64,000 nucleotides of DNA from JAJZGK01 sp035538795 (GTDB lineage: Bacteria; Pseudomonadota; Alphaproteobacteria; Rhodospirillales; Magnetospirillaceae), in the NCBI GenBank assembly GCA_035538795.1, contig DATLJS010000017.1, positions 21,553-85,552 of the forward strand, given 5' to 3'. The position numbers were made by a program, and so were the translations under genes. Positions 60,960 to 64,000 of the stretch are shown here, in pieces; position 1 is the stretch's first letter; each line of letters starts with the position of its first letter. The notes under the pieces are model-generated. The model ran no database searches. It worked only from the letters and a program-made list of their open reading frames with translations, and was not told where the DNA came from.

Positions 60960-62129
60960 ATGCAGAAACTTGATCCGGCCCTGGCCCAGTCCATCGTCAG
61001 CAAGTCGATGAGCATCATCGATTGCAACGTCAACATCATGGACATTCGCGGCGTCATCATCGCCAGCGGCGACCAGGGGCGTATCGGGCAGGTGCACGAA
61101 GGCGCGCTGCTGGTGCTGTCCCATCAGCGGGCGGTCGAAATCGACGGCGAGATGTGCCGCCAGTTTCACGGTTCCAAGCCCGGGATCAACCTGCCTCTGC
61201 GGGCCGAGGGCGAGATCGTCGGCTGCCTGGGGCTGACCGGCAATCCCGAAGAGCTGCGGCAGCCGGCGGAACTGTTGAGGATGGCGGCGGAAACCATGCT
61301 GGAGCGCGAAACCGTTCTGCGCATGGTCGCCCGCGACGAGCATCTGCACGAACAGCTGACGCTGGGGCTGGTCCAGACAGGGACGGCGGCTCCGGCCTTG
61401 GCCAATTGGGCTGAGGCTCAAGGAATCGATCTGGCTTTGCCCCGCGTGGCGACGGTGATCGAGCTCGACGGCGGCGACATGGACGCCGATGCCGTCAGTG
61501 CCGAGATTCCCCGCCTTTACCCAGTATTGAAAGATGCGGATCATAAAAATCTGGTGGCGACGGTATCTCGCTGCCAAGTGACGGTGCTGCATCCGGCTTT
61601 GAACAGGAAGGGGGAATGGGATCTGGAGGCTCAACGCCTGCGAGCCGAGAAATTGTTGCCGCCGTTGCGGGACGCCTGTTCGGTCGGGCTCAAGCTGGCC
61701 TTGGGGCATTATTTTCCCGAGGCGGGCGGACTGATGCGCTCGTTCCAGGTGGCCCGCTCCACCTTGGCCATCGGCAAGCTGCGCGCCCCTCAGACTTCGG
61801 CTTATTTCTACGCCGACATCAAGTTGCCGGTGCTGCTGGACGCCTTGCGCGGCCAATGGCAGGGAAGGGAACTGCTGGCTCCGCTTGAAAGGCTGATCCG
61901 CCATGATCGCCAGGGGCAGTTGCTGAAAACCCTGGTCCGCTGGTTCGCCTGCGGCATGCAGATGGCGGCGACGGCCAACGCTTTGGAAATCCACCGCAAC
62001 ACCTTGGATTACCGCATGGGCCGCATTGCCGAGATCAGCGGTCTCGACCTGTCGTCCACCGAAGACCGGGTGCGGCTATATCTGGCCTTGCAGATGGTGG
62101 ATGCGAAACTGCTGGCAAGTTGCGCCTGA
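60960..62129 (+). CDS. cdaR: CdaR-family transcriptional regulator of sugar-diacid/glycerate genes
   Basis: This 389-residue regulator has a diacid-binding N-terminal domain (residues about 1-135; LAQSIVSKSMSIIDCNVNIMD, GVIIASGDQGRIGQVHEGAL), a middle GGDEF-related segment, and a C-terminal PucR-type helix-turn-helix (LVRWFACGMQMAATANALEIHRNTLDYRMGRIAE). In E. coli CdaR activates glucarate/galactarate/glycerate genes in response to such acids. It lies 67 bases after the kinase on the same strand and probably controls the transporter-kinase pair. Confidence 0.88.
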   Translation: MQKLDPALAQSIVSKSMSIIDCNVNIMDIRGVIIASGDQGRIGQVHEGALLVLSHQRAVEIDGEMCRQFHGSKPGINLPLRAEGEIVGCLGLTGNPEELRQPAELLRMAAETMLERETVLRMVARDEHLHEQLTLGLVQTGTAAPALANWAEAQGIDLALPRVATVIELDGGDMDADAVSAEIPRLYPVLKDADHKNLVATVSRCQVTVLHPALNRKGEWDLEAQRLRAEKLLPPLRDACSVGLKLALGHYFPEAGGLMRSFQVARSTLAIGKLRAPQTSAYFYADIKLPVLLDALRGQWQGRELLAPLERLIRHDRQGQLLKTLVRWFACGMQMAATANALEIHRNTLDYRMGRIAEISGLDLSSTEDRVRLYLALQMVDAKLLASCA

Positions 62130-62196
62130 GGGGTAACTTGGGAATGTCGTTCCCTTTATAAGACACCCTGCATAATGGCTTTCGGCATAGCTCGTC

Positions 62197-62212
62197 TGGT
62201 CCAGCTGTTGCA
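62197..62212 (+). promoter_or_regulatory. Sigma-54-like promoter before the PhnD-type gene
   Basis: TGGTCC-AGCTG-TTGCA keeps the invariant GG and GC ten bases apart. The -24 box matches the consensus at four of six positions. The predicted start is near 62223, leaving a 57-base leader. The -12 half resembles that of anfH (GGCTGTTGC). Confidence 0.45.
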
Positions 62213-62279
62213 GCGCGCCATCCATCCGCTTCCTGCAAGGAGCAGGGTGGAATGACCCCATGGACGAGAGGTGTCTGCA

Positions 62280-63170
62280 ATGCTGATCAAACAAAGACTG
62301 CGCAATCTGCTGTTCCTGGCTGCGGCCCTATTCGTCGGCGCTTCCGCGCCTGCGATGGCCGAAGGCGGCAAGCCGGAAAAGCTGGTGGTGGGCCTGTTGC
62401 CCGGCGAATCCGCGCCGACAGTGATGCGGCTGAACGAACCTCTCAGGGCTTATCTGGAAAAGCGTTTGGGGCTGCCGGTGGAACTGGTGGTCGGGGCCAA
62501 TTACGCCGCCACCAGCGAAGCCTTGCGCTTCGGCCGTCTGGATATCGCCTATTTAGGACCGGTGACGTACATTCTTCAGGGCAAAAAGGCCAAATTGGAA
62601 CCATTTGCCCGGCCGTCCCATGAAATGGTCGGCCCGACCTTCAAGGCGGTGATCATCGTTCCCGCCGACAGCCCAGCCAAAACTCTGGCCGATCTGAAGG
62701 GGCAGGAGATCGGCTTCGGCGATCCGGCTTCGACGTCGGGCACCTGGGTGCCGCGCTACATGCTGGTGGACGCCGGCCTGATCTCGGAACGGGATTACAC
62801 TCTGCGGGTGCTGGGGGCGCATGACGCTGTGGCGCTGGCGGTGGCCAATCACAAGCTGGCCGCCGGCGGTTTGTCGATGCCCATCTATCAGCGTCTGCTG
62901 AAAGAAGGCAAGATCGATCCCAATTCGGTGCGCGTGCTGTCGGAATCTCCGGCCATCCCCGAATATATGTGGGTTTTTCGCGAAGGTCTCGACCCGGCCT
63001 TCAAGGAACAAATCCGCAAGGCTTTCATCGAGGTCAGCGATCCTGAGGCGTTGAAAGTGTTCGGGGCCGAATCGTTCATTCCCTGCGTCGATTCGGACGT
63101 GGACCGCGTGCGCATCTGGATCGAGGCCATCACCCGCGAACATCCCGACGCCACGGCGATCATCAAGTAA
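62280..63170 (+). CDS. PhnD-type periplasmic oxyanion-binding protein without its transporter
   Basis: This 296-residue periplasmic binding protein of the phosphate/phosphite/phosphonate class has a signal peptide (LFLAAALFVGASAPAMA) and the family segments SEALRFGRLDIAYLGPVTYIL, KTLADLKGQEIGFGDPASTSGTWVPRYML and RVLGAHDAVALAVANHKLAAGG. I prefer ATG 62280 (GAGAGG eight bases upstream) over GTG 62271. No permease or ATPase gene lies beside it in the window; a terminator follows at once. It may deliver a ligand to a distant transporter or act as a sensor. Its neighbours across the terminator are the DUF364 paralogue and a small unknown gene. The oxyanion bound is unknown. Confidence 0.85.
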   Translation: MLIKQRLRNLLFLAAALFVGASAPAMAEGGKPEKLVVGLLPGESAPTVMRLNEPLRAYLEKRLGLPVELVVGANYAATSEALRFGRLDIAYLGPVTYILQGKKAKLEPFARPSHEMVGPTFKAVIIVPADSPAKTLADLKGQEIGFGDPASTSGTWVPRYMLVDAGLISERDYTLRVLGAHDAVALAVANHKLAAGGLSMPIYQRLLKEGKIDPNSVRVLSESPAIPEYMWVFREGLDPAFKEQIRKAFIEVSDPEALKVFGAESFIPCVDSDVDRVRIWIEAITREHPDATAIIK

Positions 63171-63178
63171 GACGAAAA

Positions 63179-63209
63179 CGGGGGAGCCGAACGGCTCCCC
63201 CGAATTTTT
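63179..63209. terminator. Terminator between the PhnD-type gene and the converging gene
   Basis: Eleven-base stem cgggggagccg / cggctcccccg with an AA loop and an attttta tail. It could serve both directions. Confidence 0.85.
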
Positions 63210-63223
63210 AAAGAGAAAAGATT

Positions 63224-63571
63224 TCAGCGCTGATAGGTCAGGACCGCATTGCGTTTGTCGACGAAATGCTGGGCGATTTCATCGGCGGTGGCGGTGTCGA
63301 TCGGCACGCCGAAACGCTGGGCTTTATCCAGCAAGGCCGAGGCGTCCAGGGTGGACAACGACGCCAGCCCGGCATTGGCCAGGGCGATTACCCGCTGGCG
63401 GGTGTGCTTGTCGTCGGCCCGTTCCAGCCAGCCGTCGCGGATGGTTCCCGGCTGATAGCCGTTTTCGGGAGCCTGCGTCGCCGGTTCGGCCTTCAGCGTC
63501 TGCACCGCCATGGACATGGCGATGTCGGCCAGAATCAGATGATAGATCTGGTTGCGCGTGAGTTCGGTCAT
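63224..63571 (-). CDS. Small protein of unknown function paired with the DUF364 paralogue
   Basis: This 115-residue soluble, probably helical protein has no signal peptide, membrane segment or Cys. I do not recognise a family. The N-terminus MTELTRNQIYHLILADIAMSM and the segment FGVPIDTATADEIAQHFVDKRN are its most distinctive parts. Its ATG overlaps the stop of the DUF364 gene by 4 bases (ATGA), so the two are translationally coupled and may act together. A terminator follows on the minus strand. Confidence 0.65.
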   Translation of the reverse strand: MTELTRNQIYHLILADIAMSMAVQTLKAEPATQAPENGYQPGTIRDGWLERADDKHTRQRVIALANAGLASLSTLDASALLDKAQRFGVPIDTATADEIAQHFVDKRNAVLTYQR

Positions 63572-64000
63572 GAGGCGGCTCCTTCAGACGCGCGGAAGCG
63601 GCAAGGTTTATGGACGGTGTCTTGCTGCCGCAGATGCAGATATTGGCCGAATTGGCCGAACTCGCGCGGCTGACCGCCGTTTCTGACCATGGCGGCCAAG
63701 CCTTTGGGATCGCTGACTACCAGTCCGCCGAGAATTTCTAGGCCGTAATGGTGCAGGCGGGGGGTCATCGGCGTCGACGGCCCCACCAGGGCCACCCGCG
63801 ATCCCTGGGCCGCCCGCAGGATGCGCGGCAGGTTGCGGTTGATGATGGTCGAGGAATTGACCACGGCGGCGGCGCATCCGGGCAGCAGGCTGTCCATGGC
63901 CACGGTGGGGTATTCGCCGGGGCGGGGATCGGTTTCGATCACGGCGCAGTTGGGCAAGGTGGCGCTCAGTCCGGGAAAAGCCCCCACCGCCACCACCCGG
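63568..64000 (-). CDS. DUF364 (putative heavy-metal chelation) protein, C-terminal part (cut by window edge)
   Basis: The last 143 or so residues of a DUF364 protein run off the right edge. Alignment by eye with the fusion protein at 9470-10723 shows long identical blocks: VIETDPRPGEYP, LVGPSTPM, DPKGLAA and PREF, with well over half of positions identical. Whether it also carries DUF4213 and DUF2478-like parts cannot be seen. The GTG near 63996 lies inside the conserved domain and is not a credible start. The two paralogues lie about 53 kb apart in this window. Confidence 0.85.
   Translation of the reverse strand, partial: RVVAVGAFPGLSATLPNCAVIETDPRPGEYPTVAMDSLLPGCAAAVVNSSTIINRNLPRILRAAQGSRVALVGPSTPMTPRLHHYGLEILGGLVVSDPKGLAAMVRNGGQPREFGQFGQYLHLRQQDTVHKPCRFRASEGAAS

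Overview
The window comes from a GC-rich, free-living, metabolically flexible alphaproteobacterium, most like a Rhodospirillales purple or magnetotactic-type spirillum. I infer this from protein flavour and gene arrangement (Fe-only nitrogenase, ChvG-type sensor kinase, FecIR/TonB receptor, pyruvate formate-lyase). No rRNA or tRNA gene is visible to fix the taxonomy.

The centrepiece is the iron-only (Mo- and V-independent) nitrogenase locus at 8.8-19.3 kb. The activator gene anfA is followed by anfH-anfD-anfG-anfK-anfO and a gamma-glutamylcyclotransferase-like gene. anfH has a textbook sigma-54 promoter. Divergent from anfA is a three-gene operon that also has a textbook sigma-54 promoter. 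It encodes a NifU-C-terminal-type Fe-S scaffold, a fusion of DUF2478-like, DUF4213 and DUF364 (putative heavy-metal chelation) domains, and an FMN-binding split-barrel protein. I regard this operon as the best candidate for an undescribed part of the alternative nitrogenase system. A close paralogue of the DUF364 module is cut off by the right edge of the window, where it overlaps a small unknown gene. Beside it lies an orphan PhnD-type binding-protein gene preceded by a sigma-54-like element.

Region by region: 0-3 kb holds the start of tyrS and a response regulator/kinase pair. 3-6 kb holds an AT-rich island and an autotransporter. 6-8.7 kb holds a lipoprotein hydrolase and a divergent reductase/XRE-regulator pair. 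19.4-26.5 kb holds a flavin-reductase-like protein and a signalling operon (a two-kinase hybrid sensor, an Rcp1-like regulator and a GGDEF/EAL protein). 26.5-28.6 kb holds a Cys-rich outer-membrane protein, a DUF2946-like protein and a TlpA-type thioredoxin. 29-32.8 kb holds a lipoprotein and ChvI/ChvG-like pair plus small proteins. 32.9-37.7 kb is a trehalose/glycan operon whose OtsA is anchored to a sensor-like membrane module. 37.7-42 kb carries acnA and fumC.

42-54 kb is a pyruvate/formate/acetate block on the minus strand. In transcription order it runs: LytS-type kinase, LytTR regulator, CstA-family transporter, pflB, pflA, ackA, pta, focA. 54-58 kb is a FecI-FecR-TonB receptor iron-uptake cassette with Fur-like dyads. 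58-62 kb is an MFS transporter, glycerate kinase and CdaR regulator set. The window ends with the binding protein and DUF364 genes described above.
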